A stretch of 64,000 nucleotides of DNA from Mycobacterium lepraemurium (GTDB lineage: Bacteria > Actinomycetota > Actinomycetes > Mycobacteriales > Mycobacteriaceae). The stretch's first letter is position 1; each line of letters begins with the position of its first letter. Positions 1 to 10,025 of this stretch are shown here, piece after piece. The position numbers were made by a program, and so were the translations under genes. The DNA lies in the NCBI GenBank assembly GCA_002291465.1, contig CP021238.1:2418001-2482000 (forward strand). The letters are read 5' to 3'. The notes below the pieces were generated by a model. The model saw only the letters and a list, made by a program, of their open reading frames with translations, was not told where the DNA came from and made no database searches.

Positions 1-1302
1 CCGGGGCAGGGTGCGGGCGGTCTCGACGGCCAGGGTGCGCACCGACTTGTTGGCGGTGACGACCGCGTTGGCCGCGCCGCACACCAGCCCGATCGCCGCC
101 TCGGAGGCCTCCCCCAGCTCGTGCGCGATCCGGGAGCTCAGGGCCACCCCGCTGTCGGTGTGCTCGGCCGGCTGGTCCGCCATCGGGTCGATGCCGGTGG
201 GTTTGTCACCGCCGGTGGACAGCCATTTCACCCATGCGGCCACGGTCGGCCAGCTGTGCTGGGCGGCCTTGGAGCCGACCACCAGGCCGAAGTGGCCGGT
301 GAGGATGGTGCATTCGTAGACCTCGGCGTCCGGAGCCGCGCACCGGATGCCGCGCACCGAGGCGGGCTGCCCGATGTCGTCGACCTCGCCGACGAAGGCC
401 AGCACCGGACAGGTGATGTCGGTGAGGGTGACCATCTGTCCGTTGACGGCGAACCCGCCGGTCATCATCCGGTTGTGGGCGATGAACTGCTTGAGCAGCT
501 CGGAGATCGCGGGGCCGGACCAGGCGATCCATCCCTCGCGCTCGAGGAAACGGCGCTGCTGCTCGCGCGGCAGCAGCGCCTCCCGGTCGTGCAGCTGGCG
601 CAGGAAGTCCACCCGTGCCTTGGCGGTTTTGAGCGGATCGAGCATCTGGAAGCCGGTGCGCGCCATCCAGCTGGGGATGGCCAGCCGGCTGAACACGTGG
701 TCGGCCATGAAGTTGGCCGCGGGCGCGGCGAAGTTGGCCGGGATGCCCATCGGCAGGGCGGCCAGGGTGTCCACCGGCGAACCGAACGTGACGATGCTGG
801 CCAGGCTCTTCGACCGCCGGTAGGCGGCCACCTGGTAGCACCACATGCCGCCCTGCGAGTAGCCGACCAGGTGGATGTCGGCGCCGGTGACGTCCTTGAC
901 GGTGTCGATGGCCTGGCTGAGCGCGACGATGTGGTCGGTGAGGGTGCGGCGCATCCCGCCCTCCACCTTGTCCGGTTCGCCGAAGTCGATCACCCAGGGA
1001 TCGAGCCCGTGCGCGTGCAGGACCCCCACCGCCCCTTCGTCGCGGGTGACGTCCCACATGTCGGCCGACATCATCATCGGGTGCACCATCAGCACCGGCG
1101 GGCCGACCGGCGGCTGGCCGGGCCGGCTGTCCGGCGGGAAGTAGCGCCGAAGCTTGTACATCGGCACGCTCTCGACGATCTGGGACGGCGACGGGACCGT
1201 GCCGGTTTCCAATCCCCCCAGCCGCAAGACTTCCAGCCCGTTCTGCGCCGTGGCGATCAGCCGCCCGACCGGTCGCGTGACCATCGACAAATTGAGATCC
1301 AC
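1..1302 (-). CDS. Rv1683-like alpha/beta hydrolase / acyl-CoA synthetase (N-terminal part)
   Basis: Partial gene running off the left edge. About 434 residues are visible from a GTG start (VDLNLSMVTRPVG). The fold is alpha/beta hydrolase of the PhaC/lipase type: a strand leading to MVHPMMMSADMWD, then the nucleophile elbow GYSQGG near nucleotides 847-864, and a late His in TGHFGLV. In Mtb, Rv1683 joins such an N-terminal domain to a long-chain acyl-CoA synthetase, and the linker-like segment at the left edge (ELGEASEAAIGLVCGAAN) fits that design, but the AMP-forming domain would lie outside the window. The family is linked to triacylglycerol or fatty-acid handling. No lesion is seen in the visible part. 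The GTG start is chosen because the hydrolase homology begins there; the ATG six codons inside is an alternative. Confidence 0.7.
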   Translation of the reverse strand, partial: MDLNLSMVTRPVGRLIATAQNGLEVLRLGGLETGTVPSPSQIVESVPMYKLRRYFPPDSRPGQPPVGPPVLMVHPMMMSADMWDVTRDEGAVGVLHAHGLDPWVIDFGEPDKVEGGMRRTLTDHIVALSQAIDTVKDVTGADIHLVGYSQGGMWCYQVAAYRRSKSLASIVTFGSPVDTLAALPMGIPANFAAPAANFMADHVFSRLAIPSWMARTGFQMLDPLKTAKARVDFLRQLHDREALLPREQQRRFLEREGWIAWSGPAISELLKQFIAHNRMMTGGFAVNGQMVTLTDITCPVLAFVGEVDDIGQPASVRGIRCAAPDAEVYECTILTGHFGLVVGSKAAQHSWPTVAAWVKWLSTGGDKPTGIDPMADQPAEHTDSGVALSSRIAHELGEASEAAIGLVCGAANAVVTANKSVRTLAVETARTLPR

Positions 1303-1333
1303 CGCCGCTCCCTGAGTCTTGACAGCTTGCACA

Positions 1334-1885
1334 TCATGGCACATCGAGCCAGCTAGAAGGGCGGTGGTCGGCCCGCATCGGCGGCCCGGCCGAACCGCCT
1401 TCCGGCCACGCGGCCGGCGACCGTCCGGTGCTGCGCGGAAAGCTCATCGTGGTGCCGGCGCGGTGGTTCGCCGTCCGGCAACCGGCACTCAGCCGTGGAA
1501 GCCGGGATCCTGGCCCCCCAGGGTTGGGGCACCACATCAGGCCGCACTGGACGTTGCCCGGATTGTCGCCCGGCGGGTTGTCGCCGTCCCACGCGTTCGA
1601 GCTCTGCAGCGTCTGCTGACCGTTGAGCGCAATGCGCGGGACGTTGCCCCAGCCGTCGGGGACGACGTACCAGGTGTGGCACACGTTCATGCCCCAGACG
1701 TAGTTCAGGTGACCGCGCGAGGAGTTCGGGCCGCTCGGCCACTCCATGGACTGCCCCGGGCACCAGGTGGACGGGCCCTCGGTGGCGTGGGCGGCCCCGG
1801 CGCCCAGTCCCAGCCCAGCGGCGACGACGCCACCGGACAGCAGCGCCCCGGCGATCATCGCGTTGACGATCCGAAATCCTGACAT
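1334..1885 (-). CDS. small secreted protein with a probable 3' frameshift
   Basis: The N-terminus is a clear Sec signal peptide: a hydrophobic stretch (MIAGALLSGGVVAAGLGLGA) ending in AHA before TEG. The mature part is rich in Trp, Gly, Asn and Cys (STWCPGQSMEW, NVCHTWYVV, NVQCGLMWCPNPGG), so an exported, disulphide-containing protein is likely; I do not recognise a function. After CPNPGG the sequence turns into an Arg/Ser/Pro-rich tail typical of a wrong frame. Removing one G from the six-base run at 1514-1519 gives CPNPGGQDPGFHG and a stop at 1489-1491. The natural protein was therefore probably about 130 residues and the present tail is frameshifted. Codon use upstream of the run is normal. 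Confidence 0.6.
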   Translation of the reverse strand: MSGFRIVNAMIAGALLSGGVVAAGLGLGAGAAHATEGPSTWCPGQSMEWPSGPNSSRGHLNYVWGMNVCHTWYVVPDGWGNVPRIALNGQQTLQSSNAWDGDNPPGDNPGNVQCGLMWCPNPGGPGSRLPRLSAGCRTANHRAGTTMSFPRSTGRSPAAWPEGGSAGPPMRADHRPSSWLDVP

Positions 1886-2360
1886 GGCCCCACGCCCTTT
1901 CCCGGACGGGATTACCGGTGCCGACCAGTATTCGCCGGCACCGCATCCCCCGCATGGCTAATCGGCTAACTCGAATGAGTACAGACGGGCTGGGCCGCTA
2001 CCGATCCCATTGACTCCCGTTGACAACCGATGACACGGGCGGCCGGCGGGCCCCGTTTGCACCCCCCGGGGATGCGGGTACACAGCCGACGCGCTTCGGT
2101 CACGACGCGTCGTCGAGACCACCTCGGTTGAAACTCACAGCTGGGCGCTCACCAGTTCTCTGGGCGGCTTCCGCGGCCGTTACCGACGGTGCCGGGGCCG
2201 GAGGCTGCGTGCGGTCCATTCCGGCGGAGGCGAGGCGGCGTCATGACGACACCGGATTTTCCCGGCCACCATCCCCACGGCATCACCCACGCGGCCGCGC
2301 GGTCATCGCGGCACACCGCGGGTGGCAGGCCGGCATCACGCGAGCGAGAAAGGGAGACAC
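1886..2360. other. intergenic stretch without a supported gene
   Basis: This 475-base stretch lies between the divergent secreted-protein gene and the membrane-protein pseudogene. Open frames exist, but they are Arg/Pro/Ser-rich and lack a recognisable domain. It should hold the promoters of both flanking genes; I see no clear operator or hairpin. A ribosome binding site (AAGGGAG) stands 5-6 bases before the ATG at 2361. Confidence 0.4.
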
Positions 2361-2859
2361 ATGTTGTTGCTGGGCAACGGCGGACGGCGCAAGGCCGCCG
2401 GCGGCGACGGCCTCGGCGAGGTACAGCAGCTGGCCGAGCGGGCGCTCTACGACGTCGCGCACGGCCGGTTCGAGCGCTCGCTGTCCGGGCTGACAGCGAT
2501 AGCGGCGCTAGTCACGACGGCCGATCTACTCCGAGCACTACAAGGCCAGCTTCGGCAACAAATGGATGTGGAGCCCGATCGTGGTGACCCCGCCGGTCGT
2601 GGTGGCCGGGATCGGCGGGGTGTTCTCCCGGCGCTGGGCCAAGGTCTGGCTGCCCATCACCGCCGCCGTCTACACCGCCAACGGCCTGATGGGCGAATAC
2701 CTGCACGCCCGCGGGGTGGCGCGCAAGCCGGGCGGATGGAAGCACGCGTCCTACAACGTGCCGATGGGCCCGCCCATCACCGCCCCCGGGTTGATGTGCA
2801 TAGTCGGCGGGACGGGGCTGCTGGCCTCGATCCTGCGCCACGAACGGTTCCGACGATAG
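2361..2859 (+). pseudogene. small membrane protein of the GMC oxidoreductase cluster, frameshifted
   Basis: The start at ATG 2361 follows a good AAGGGAG site. The first 50 or so residues (MLLLGNGGRRKAAGGDGLGE..) read in one frame to LTAIAALVTTA. From about 2520 homology continues one frame over as IYSEHYKASFGNKWMW and then three hydrophobic segments (PIVVTPPVVVAGIGG, VWLPITAAVYTANGL, ITAPGLMCIVGGTGLLASIL) to the stop at 2857-2859. A one-base loss at about 2520 explains the switch. The intact product would be about 165 residues and membrane-embedded. It directly precedes the subunit-3 and GMC genes, so it may have anchored that complex; that role is inferred from position only. Confidence 0.55.
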
Positions 2860-2866
2860 GCAGCCG

Positions 2867-3613
2867 ATGGCCGACACCTCTCGCCCCGACCACCTGCCCA
2901 ACCTGCGCGACGACGGCAAGCCACCGCATCCGTCCTGGCTTCCCCGGCAACGCCGCGGCACCACACCGCAGATGATCGGACGCTACCTCGATTTCGACGT
3001 ACTCGAGACCGCCGGCCACTGGGACGAGGCCACCCGCAACGTGGTGCTGGCCCGGCTGGAACCGCCGGGGCCGCTGCGGTTTTTCGGCCCCGAGGAGGAG
3101 CCGTGCCTGCGCGCGTTCTGCGACACGGTGCTGGCCCAGGACGTCGAGCCGCGGGTGCCGGTCGCCGAGTCGGTCGACGCCAAGCTCGCCGACGGCCGCC
3201 TGGACGGCTACCAGTACGTCGACATGCCCGACGACCGCGACACCTGGCGGCTGGTGCTGCGCGGGCTGGACGAGACCGCGTCGCGCCGATACGGCGCCGA
3301 CTCGTTCGCCGCCGCCGAGCCGCAAACCCGGGAGGCGATCATCGAGGAATTCTCCCGGGGCGAGCTGCACGGCGGCAGCTGGGACAGCCTGAACGTCAAG
3401 CGCGCATGGTCGGTGTGCATGCGAATGACGTTGTCCGGCTTCTATTCTCACCCGTGGACGTGGAACTAGATCGGTTTCGGCGGCCCGGCCTACCCGCGCG
3501 GGTTCATGCGCCTCGGCGGTGCCACCGGGCCGGCGGCCGCGTGGGAGCCGTACGAGACCCGCGGCGCCACCGACGAAGACCCGGTGCAGGTCGTTCAGAA
3601 CGGCGAGCTGTGA
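2867..3613 (+). pseudogene. gluconate 2-dehydrogenase subunit 3 family protein, nonsense mutation
   Basis: Starts 7 bases after the previous gene and overlaps the next by one base (TGATG at 3611-3615), so the three genes look like one operon. The product resembles the small third subunit that accompanies membrane-bound GMC dehydrogenases: an N-terminal helical part (FFGPEEEPCLRAFCDTV) and a C-terminal block with HPWTWN, IGFGGPAYPRG and WEPYETRG. An in-frame TAG at 3467-3469 falls inside the conserved block between HPWTWN and IGFGG, where relatives have Glu, and reading continues undisturbed to TGA 3611-3613. The break removes about 48 C-terminal residues. The family normally acts as a chaperone or export partner for the flavoprotein subunit. 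Confidence 0.7.
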
Positions 3614-5310
3614 TGGGCGACTTCTGGCGCGGCCTGCTCAAGGGGGCCGTCGGACCCCGGGACAACGACTCCCGCTTCCTGCTCGACGTGCATTCGCGCG
3701 ACCTGCCCGGCGAACGGACCATGCGCCGCTACGCCGACGACGACGAGGTCGACCTGGTCGTGGTCGGCGCCGGCGCCGGCGGCTCGGTGCTGGCGCAGCG
3801 GCTGGGCCAGCGCCGGCTGGCGGGTGGTGATCCTGGAGGCCGGCCCGTTCTGGCACCCCGACGAGGACCGGGTGTCCGACGAGGCCGGCTCCTATCCGCT
3901 ATACTGGACCCAGAAGCGCATCATCGGCGGTGCCGACCCGATCGAGTTGGGCAAGAACAACTCCGGGCGTGGGTGGGTGGCTCCATGATCCACTACGCCG
4001 GCTACACCCCGCGGTTCCATCCCAGCGACTTCGCCACCTACACGCTGGACGGGGTGGGGGCCGACTGGCCGATCCGGTACGAGGACCTGCGCCGCCACTA
4101 CGAGCAGGTCGAGCTGGAGCTGCCGGTGGCCGGGCAGAACTGGCCGTGGGGCGATCCGCGTCGCTATTCCTTTACCCCCCACCCTATTTCGGGCGCGGCC
4201 GCCAAACTGTGGGAGGGCGCGCTCAAGCTCGGCATCGAGATGCGGGTGGAGCCGGTGGGCATCGTCAACGGCACCTTCGGCAATCGCCCGCACTGCATCT
4301 ATCGCGGCTACCGCCTGCAGGGCTGCAAGGTAAACGCCAAGGCCAGCCCGTACGTCACGCACCTGCCCGACGCGCTGGCGCACGACGTGGAGATCCGCAC
4401 CAACTGCATGGACGCCCGCGTCGAACTTGACGGCAGCGGCGCCGCCCGCGGCGTGGTCTACTACGACGAGGCGGGCGGCACCGAACGGCTGCAGCGCGCC
4501 AAAGTGGTTGCCATCGAGGGGTATTCGATCTAAACGCCCCGCCTGCTGTTGAACTCGGTCCGCGACCGCTTCCCGAACGGCTTGGGCAACAACGACGACC
4601 ATGTCGGCCGTTATGTGATGGTGCAGGGCGCCACCCAGTCGGCGGGCCGGTGGTCGGAGGAGGTTCGGATGTACAAGGCGTCTCCGCCGGAGGTGACCTC
4701 CGAGCAGTTCTACGAAACCGACTCCTCGCGCGGGTTCGCCCGCGGCTTCTCCATCCAGACGGTGTCGCCGATGCCGATCGGCTGGGCCGAACACGTGCTG
4801 GCCGACGGGCACTGGGGCCGGGCGTTGCGGGAGTACATGCGCGACTACAACCACTGGGCGACCATCGGCGTGCTCAACGAGCTGTTGCCCCAGCCGGACA
4901 ACCGGGTGACGCTGGCGGACGAGAAGGACCCGTACGGCATCCCGGTGGCCCGGTTCGACTACACGCTGTGCGACAACGACAAGGCCAACATGGCCTACTC
5001 CACCAAGGTGATCGGCGACATCCTGCACGCCGCCGACGCCCAGGATGTGCTCACCATCGAGCGGTTCGCCCACCTGATCGGCCCCGCCCGGATGGGTACC
5101 CGCCCGGACAACTCGGTGGTCGACTCCGATCACCGGGTGTGGGGCGTGCCGAACCTGTTTGTGGCCGACGGGTCGGTGTTCCCGATCCAGGGCTCGGCCA
5201 ATCCCGCGCTGCCAATCATGGCGCTGGCCTCCCGGCTGGCCGAGCGGTTGGCCGCCGGCAAGATTGACACCGCCGCCGGACGGAGGTCGAAGGCGGCAGC
5301 CCGTTGCTGA
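3613..5310 (+). pseudogene. GMC-family FAD oxidoreductase, two frameshifts and a stop
   Basis: Glucose-methanol-choline flavoprotein. The N-terminus carries the FAD-binding VDLVVVGAGAGGSVLA motif, followed by WRVVILEAGPFW, NNSGRG, GGSMIHYAGYTPRF and the C-terminal GC-box region GSVFPIQGSANPALPIMALASRLA. Three lesions are visible: an extra G at about 3803-3806 (before SAGWRVVILEAG), a lost G at about 3971-3977 (in the NNSGRGVGGSM loop), and GAA or GAG changed to TAA at 4531-4533 (GYSI-stop-TPRLLLNS). Everything between can still be aligned to the family, so decay looks recent. With the preceding subunit-3 and membrane proteins it would have formed a membrane polyol/sugar-acid dehydrogenase; the substrate is unknown. 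Mtb Rv0492c is a related GMC enzyme, but I do not claim orthology. Confidence 0.8.
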
Positions 5311-7010
5311 GCAGACCGTCGATGCCGGGACCGTCTTCGCGCCCCGCTGGGAATCCGACCCCGTGTTCTCCAATCTCGTTGGGGGCGGCGGGGTTTACGC
5401 AATCACCCCGACCGACGTGCGGCACGTGTGGGGCGGCTACTACGAGCCGGGCACGCTGATCTGGCGCAACCGCTGGATCACCCGCGACGGCATCGTGGAA
5501 TGCCGTGGGGCGCTGGCCTTTCCGGGCGACCCGGAGCGGGTGGTGCTGCTGCGGCGCCTGGTGGCCTGCCGCGGGACGGTGCGGGTGCGGGTGCTGCTGG
5601 CCCCGGCTGCCGCCTTCGGAAAGCACGGCCCCGGCCGGCCCCGGCTAGACGACGACGGGGTGTGGAGCCGCCGGTCGGGCCGGTTACGCTGGCGCTGGCT
5701 GGCCGGCTGCGACGCCCGCCCGGTCGATTCGGCCGGCCACGGCCCCGGCGAACTGCGCGGCTGCGAGATCACCCTCGACGAGGGCGGCCAGCACGATCTG
5801 GTTCTGGAGCTGTCGGAACGCACCCTGCCCGAGCGACTCCCCGACCCCGCCCTGGCCTGGGACGCCACCGCAGCCGCCTGGCAGCGCAGCGTGCCCGCAC
5901 TGAACTGCACCATCCCGCCCCGGGATGGCCGGCACGCGTATGCGGTGCTGCGCGGGCTGACCAGCAGCGGCGGCGGCATGGTCGCCGCGGCGACCCTCGG
6001 CCTGCCCGAACGCGCGCACACCAACCAGAACTACGACTACCGCTACGCCTGGATACGCGACCAGGTGTACTCCGGCATGGCCGCCGCCGCGGTCGGCACC
6101 ACCGAATTGCTGGACCGGGCAGTGGAATTCATCGGCGCCCGGCTGCTCGAGGACGGCGCCGACCTCAAACCCGCCTACACCGTCACCGGCGGCGCCGTGC
6201 TCGACGAAGAGAACCCTCGACCTGCCCGGCTACCCCGGCGGCACCAACAAGGTGGGCAACTGGGTCAACCAGCAGTTCCAGCTCGACGTGTTCGGCGAGG
6301 CGCTGCAGCTGCTGGCGGTGGCCGGGGCCGCCGACCGGCTCGACGCCGAGGGCTGGCGCGCCGCCCAGGCCGCCATCCGGGCCATCGAAAAGCGCTGGAG
6401 CGAACCGGATTACGGGGTATGGGAGATCCAGGACGAGCGGTGGACGCAGTCCCGGCTGGCCTGCGTGGCCGGGCTGCGCGCCGTCGCAAAGCTCGCCGGC
6501 GCCGGCCCGGTGCTGACCGCGTGCGCGTCGCTGGCCGACGCAATCCTGGCCGACACCGCATCGGAAAGCCTGCGCCCGCACGGCTATTGGCAGCGCAGCC
6601 CGCGGCTGCCCGGCGTCGACGCCTCACTGCTGTTGCCGCCGGCGCGCGGCGTGGTGCCCGCCGACGACCCGCGCACCCGGGCCACCCTGGACGCCGTGCG
6701 CCGCGACCTCACCGACGACGGTTTCGTCTACCGCTTCCGGCGCGACGAGCGCGACCTGGGCGAGGCCGAGGGCGCGTTCCTGCTCTGCGGGTTCATGATG
6801 GCGTTGGCCGAACATCAACTGGGCCATACCCATTGCGCGATGCGCTGGTTCGAACGCAACCGGGCGGCGTGCGGCCCGCCGGGGCTGTTCTGCGAGGAAT
6901 ACGACGTGCGGCAACGTCAGCTGCGCGGCAACCTGCCGCAGGCGTTCGCGCACGCGCTGATGCTGGAATGCACCGCCGCCCTCGCCGAGGACGCCGTCCA
7001 CCATGACTGA
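5306..7010 (+). pseudogene. GH15 glucoamylase/trehalase-like hydrolase, frameshifted and short at the N-terminus
   Basis: Glycoside hydrolase family 15-like. Recognisable segments are FAPRWESDPVFSNLVGG, ITPTDVRHVWGGYYEPG, the catalytic-region NQNYDYRYAWIRDQVYSG and the C-terminal LFCEEYDVRQRQLRGNLPQAFAHALM. Homology begins immediately at or inside the end of the GMC gene with no good start codon. Relatives usually have some 30-60 further residues (a conserved 'ALLADGERGALIGPRG'-like block, from memory), so the 5' end appears deleted. A frameshift at about 6210-6215 (DEEN before LDLPGYPGGTNK) breaks the (alpha/alpha)6 barrel. GTG 5363 is the first plausible internal start. Relatives hydrolyse alpha-glucosides or trehalose; this copy is unlikely to work. 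Confidence 0.7.
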
Positions 7011-7040
7011 CACCAGACCGCAGCAGAAGGCAGTTCTGCG

Positions 7041-8062
7041 ATGACACAGTCCACCCAGACGGTGGTGATCACCGGGGCCAGCGCCGAGATCGAGCGGGCC
7101 ACCGCGAAGGAGTTCGGCCGGCGCGGCGCGAACGTCGCCCTGCTGGCCCGCGGCGCCGCCGGGCTGCAGGGCGCGGCCCGCGACGTGGAGGCCGGCGGCG
7201 GCAAGGCGCTGGCCCTGCCGACCGACGTGGCCGACCACGCGGCCGTCGTCGCCGCCGCCGACGAGGCCGAGGCCGCCTTCGGCCCCATCGACGTGTGGGT
7301 CAACATCACCTTCACCTCGGTGTTCGCCCCGTTAAGCGAGATCAGCGCCGAGGAGTTCAAGCGGGTGACCGAGGTGACCTACCTCGGTTATGTGCACGGC
7401 ACCATGGCGGCGCTGGCCAAGATGCGGCCCCGAGACCACGGCACCATCGTGCAGGTCGGCTCCGCGCTCAGCCAGCGGTCCATCCCGCTGCAGTCGGCCT
7501 AATGCGGCGCCAAACACGCCGTCAACGGATTCACCGAATCGGTGCGCTGCGAACTGCTGCACGAGGGCTCGCGGGTGCGGATCACCCTGGTGCAGATGCC
7601 CGCCGTCAACACCCCGCAGTTCTCCTGGGTGCTGTCCCGATTGCCCCGCCATACGCAACCGGTGCCGCCGATCTACCAGCCCGAGGTCGCCGCCCGCGGC
7701 GTGCTGTACGCCGCCGATCATCCAGGGCGCAAACAGTATTGGGTCGGGGATTCCACCATGGTGACGCTGCTCGCGCAGAAGTTCGCGGCACCACTGCTGA
7801 CCGCTACCTGGGCCGCACCGGGTACGACTCGCAGCAGACCGAGCAGCCCGTCGGCGGCGACCGGCCGCACAACCTCTGGCAGCCGCTGGATCAGGAGCCG
7901 GGCAGCGATCACGGCGCCCACGACGAATTCGACGACACGTCGCACACCCACAGCCCGCAGCTGTGGGCCTCCCAGCACCCGGTAATCAGCGGTACCGGCG
8001 CGCTCGGCGCCGCCGGGCTGAGCGCCTGGCTGGCGGCGCGGGCCCGCCGGTGGACGCGATGA
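7041..8062 (+). pseudogene. short-chain dehydrogenase/reductase, stop at the catalytic Tyr
   Basis: SDR-family NAD(P)-dependent enzyme, starting after an AAGG site. The Rossmann segment is VVITGASAEIERATA; the family pattern is TGxxxGxG, so both later glycines have become Glu. The GSALSQRS segment carries the catalytic Ser. The YxxxK motif would be YCGAK, but TAA at 7500-7502 replaces exactly the Tyr codon (QSA-stop-CGAKHAVNGF). Reading continues in frame to about 7795, where a frameshift moves the C-terminus (RYLGRTGYDSQQT to SAWLAARARRWTR) into another frame ending at 8062. The enzyme is dead by three independent criteria. It overlaps the next gene by ATGA, so it sits in the same transcription unit. 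Confidence 0.8.
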
Positions 8063-9167
8063 CGCCCGATCCGGCCATCGACGAGGTGACCGCGCGGGTT
8101 TACCAAATCCCCACCGACGCACCGGAAGCCGACGGCTCGCTGTCCTGGTCGTCGACCACGCTGGTGCTGGCCGAGGTGGCCGCCGGCGGGCGGCGCGGCA
8201 TCAGCTACACCTACGCCGACGGTGCCTGCGCCGCGCTGATCACCAGGGCGCTCGCCGGCTCGGTCACCGGTCACAGCGCGCTGGACGTCCCGGCGCGCTG
8301 GCAGGCGATGGTCCGCGCGATGCACAACAACGGGCGGCCCGGCCTGGTCTCCTGCGCGATCTCCGCGGTGGACACCGCGCTGTGGGACCTCAAGGGAAAG
8401 CTGTTGGGCCTGCCGGTGTGCCGGCTGCTCGGCATGGCGCACGACTCGGTGCCGATCTACGGCAGCGGCGGTTTCACCAGCTACGACGACAACGCCACCC
8501 GCGCCCAGCTGGAACGGTGGGTGCACGAGTGGCGGATCCCGCGCGTCAAGATCAAGATCGGCGAGTCCTGGGGGTCGCACGAGCACCGCGATCTCGATCG
8601 AATTGCCCTGGCCCACACGGTGATCGGGCCTGACACCGAACTGTATGTGGACGCCAACGGCGGCTACCGGCGCAAGCAGGCGATCCGGATGGCCCGCCCC
8701 ATGGCCGAGCACGACGTCACCTGGTTTAAGGAGCCGGTCTCCTCCGACGACCTGGCCGGGCTGCGGGAGGTGCGCGACCAGGTGAGCGCCGACGTCACCG
8801 CCGGCGAGTACGGGTACGACCTGGCCTACTTTCACCGGATGCTCGCCGCCGACGCGGTCGACTGCCTGCAGATCGACGTCACCCGATGTGGCGGTATCAC
8901 CGACTGGCTGCGGGTGGCGACCGTGGAGGCCGCCTAGAACGTCGACGTCTCCGGGCACTGCGCGCCCAACCTGCATGCCCACGTCGCCATCGCCGTCGCG
9001 AACCTGCGGCACCTGGAGTATTTCCACAATCACCACCGCATCGAGCAGACGTGTTCTTCGACGGCGCGCTGTCGCCGCAGGGCGGCGTGCTGCGGCCGGA
9101 TCAACAGCGGCCCGGATTCGGGCTGGAGTTCAAACACCGCGACGCCGCCCGGTACCGGGTGCGCTGA
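8059..9167 (+). pseudogene. mandelate racemase/muconate lactonizing (enolase superfamily) enzyme, stop and frameshift
   Basis: Enolase-superfamily sugar-acid dehydratase or isomerase. Visible landmarks are the KIK motif at the end of the second catalytic strand (RVKIKIGES), the three metal ligands in YVDANGGY, WFKEPVSS and TAGEYGYD, then CGGITDW and SGHCAPNLH with the candidate general-acid His. A TAG at 8935-8937 stops translation after VEAA, just before the His segment. A second lesion at about 9045 shifts FFDGALSPQGGVLRPD into another frame ending at 9167. Co-occurrence with SDR, GMC dehydrogenase and GH15 genes suggests a sugar or sugar-acid catabolic cluster. The substrate cannot be read from sequence. 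Confidence 0.75.
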
Positions 9168-9218
9168 GCGCCTCCCCGGCGCGGGCAGGTATGGAAGCGC
9201 GCCAAACGGAGAATCGAT

Positions 9219-9951
9219 ATGCCAACTTCTCCCAGCGGGTTGCATGGAAGGGATCGGGCGGCCATGACAGTGAACTCCGATGACGAAACCGTCCCGTGTG
9301 CGGAGCCGCTCGGCTCGGACGTCGTCGAGGGCGACGACGACCTCAGCGCGGTCGAGCGGGTGCTGGGCCTGGGTGAGCCGCGGCGCGTCGGCAGGTTCCG
9401 GTTCTTCCTGGACGGCCACCGCTGGGAGCGGTCGGACGCGGTGGCGCGCATGCACGGCTACCGGCCCGGGCAGGTGCAGCCCAGCACGGAGCTGCTGCTG
9501 CAGCACAAGCACCCCGACGACCGCGAGCGGGTGGCGGCCGTGCTGGACCAGGTGATGCAGGGCAAGCCGTTCAGCAGCCGGCACCGCATCATCGACACCG
9601 CCAGGCGCACCCACTGGGTCGTCGTCGCCGGCGATCGGATGCTCGACGACTCCGGCACGCTGGCCGGCACCTCCGGCTTCTACGTCGACGTCACAGACTC
9701 GCTGCACTCCGACATCACCAACGTGCTGTCGGCGGTGGCCGACTCCCGGGCCCGCATCGAGCAGGCCAAGAGGGTGCTGATGGCCAGCTACGGCATCTCC
9801 GCCGAGCGGGCGTTCGACATCCTGGTGTGACGCTCGCAGGAGGCCAACCTCAAGCTGCGCGAGGTCGCCGGCCGGTTTCTGGACGCGGTGGCCAGCAAGG
9901 CGTCCCGGGGATGCAGCGCCAGGTCGACCACGCCCTGCTGACCCTGGAATA
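9219..9951 (+). pseudogene. PAS-ANTAR RNA-binding regulator, stop inside ANTAR
   Basis: A PAS-like sensor (RRVGRFRFFLDGHRWERSDAVARMHGY to WVVVAGDRMLDDSGTLAGTSGFYVDVTD) is followed by an ANTAR helix bundle (IEQAKRVLMASYGISAERAFDILV). ANTAR proteins bind paired hexaloop RNA hairpins and relieve transcription termination. TGA at 9828-9830 replaces what is normally Trp (FDILV-W-RSQEANLKLREVA), cutting the RNA-binding helices. A further frameshift at about 9905 precedes QRQVDHALLTLE and the TAG at 9949-9951. GGAG lies 8 bases before the ATG at 9219; ATG 9264, with its own upstream site, is an alternative. Its position behind the metabolic cluster suggests it controlled that cluster; this is inference. 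Confidence 0.75.
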
Positions 9952-10025
9952 GCAGCAGGGTCGGATTGCGCTACTCCTCCTCGGCCGTCACCGGCTGGCA
10001 TCGTCGCCGCGCTAGGGTCGGGCCG

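Noticed and set aside
121..1356. Long plus-strand open frame of 411 codons
   Set aside because: It is antisense to the Rv1683-like gene, is rich in His/Arg/Gly and has no domain; a high-GC shadow frame.
2020..2493. Possible small gene upstream of the membrane protein
   Set aside because: Overlaps the true start at 2361, Arg/Ser/Pro-rich, no domain and no convincing start site.
3892..5373. Minus-strand open frame of 493 codons over the GMC gene
   Set aside because: Antisense to clear GMC homology and composed of repetitive Gly/Val/His-rich sequence; a codon-position artefact.
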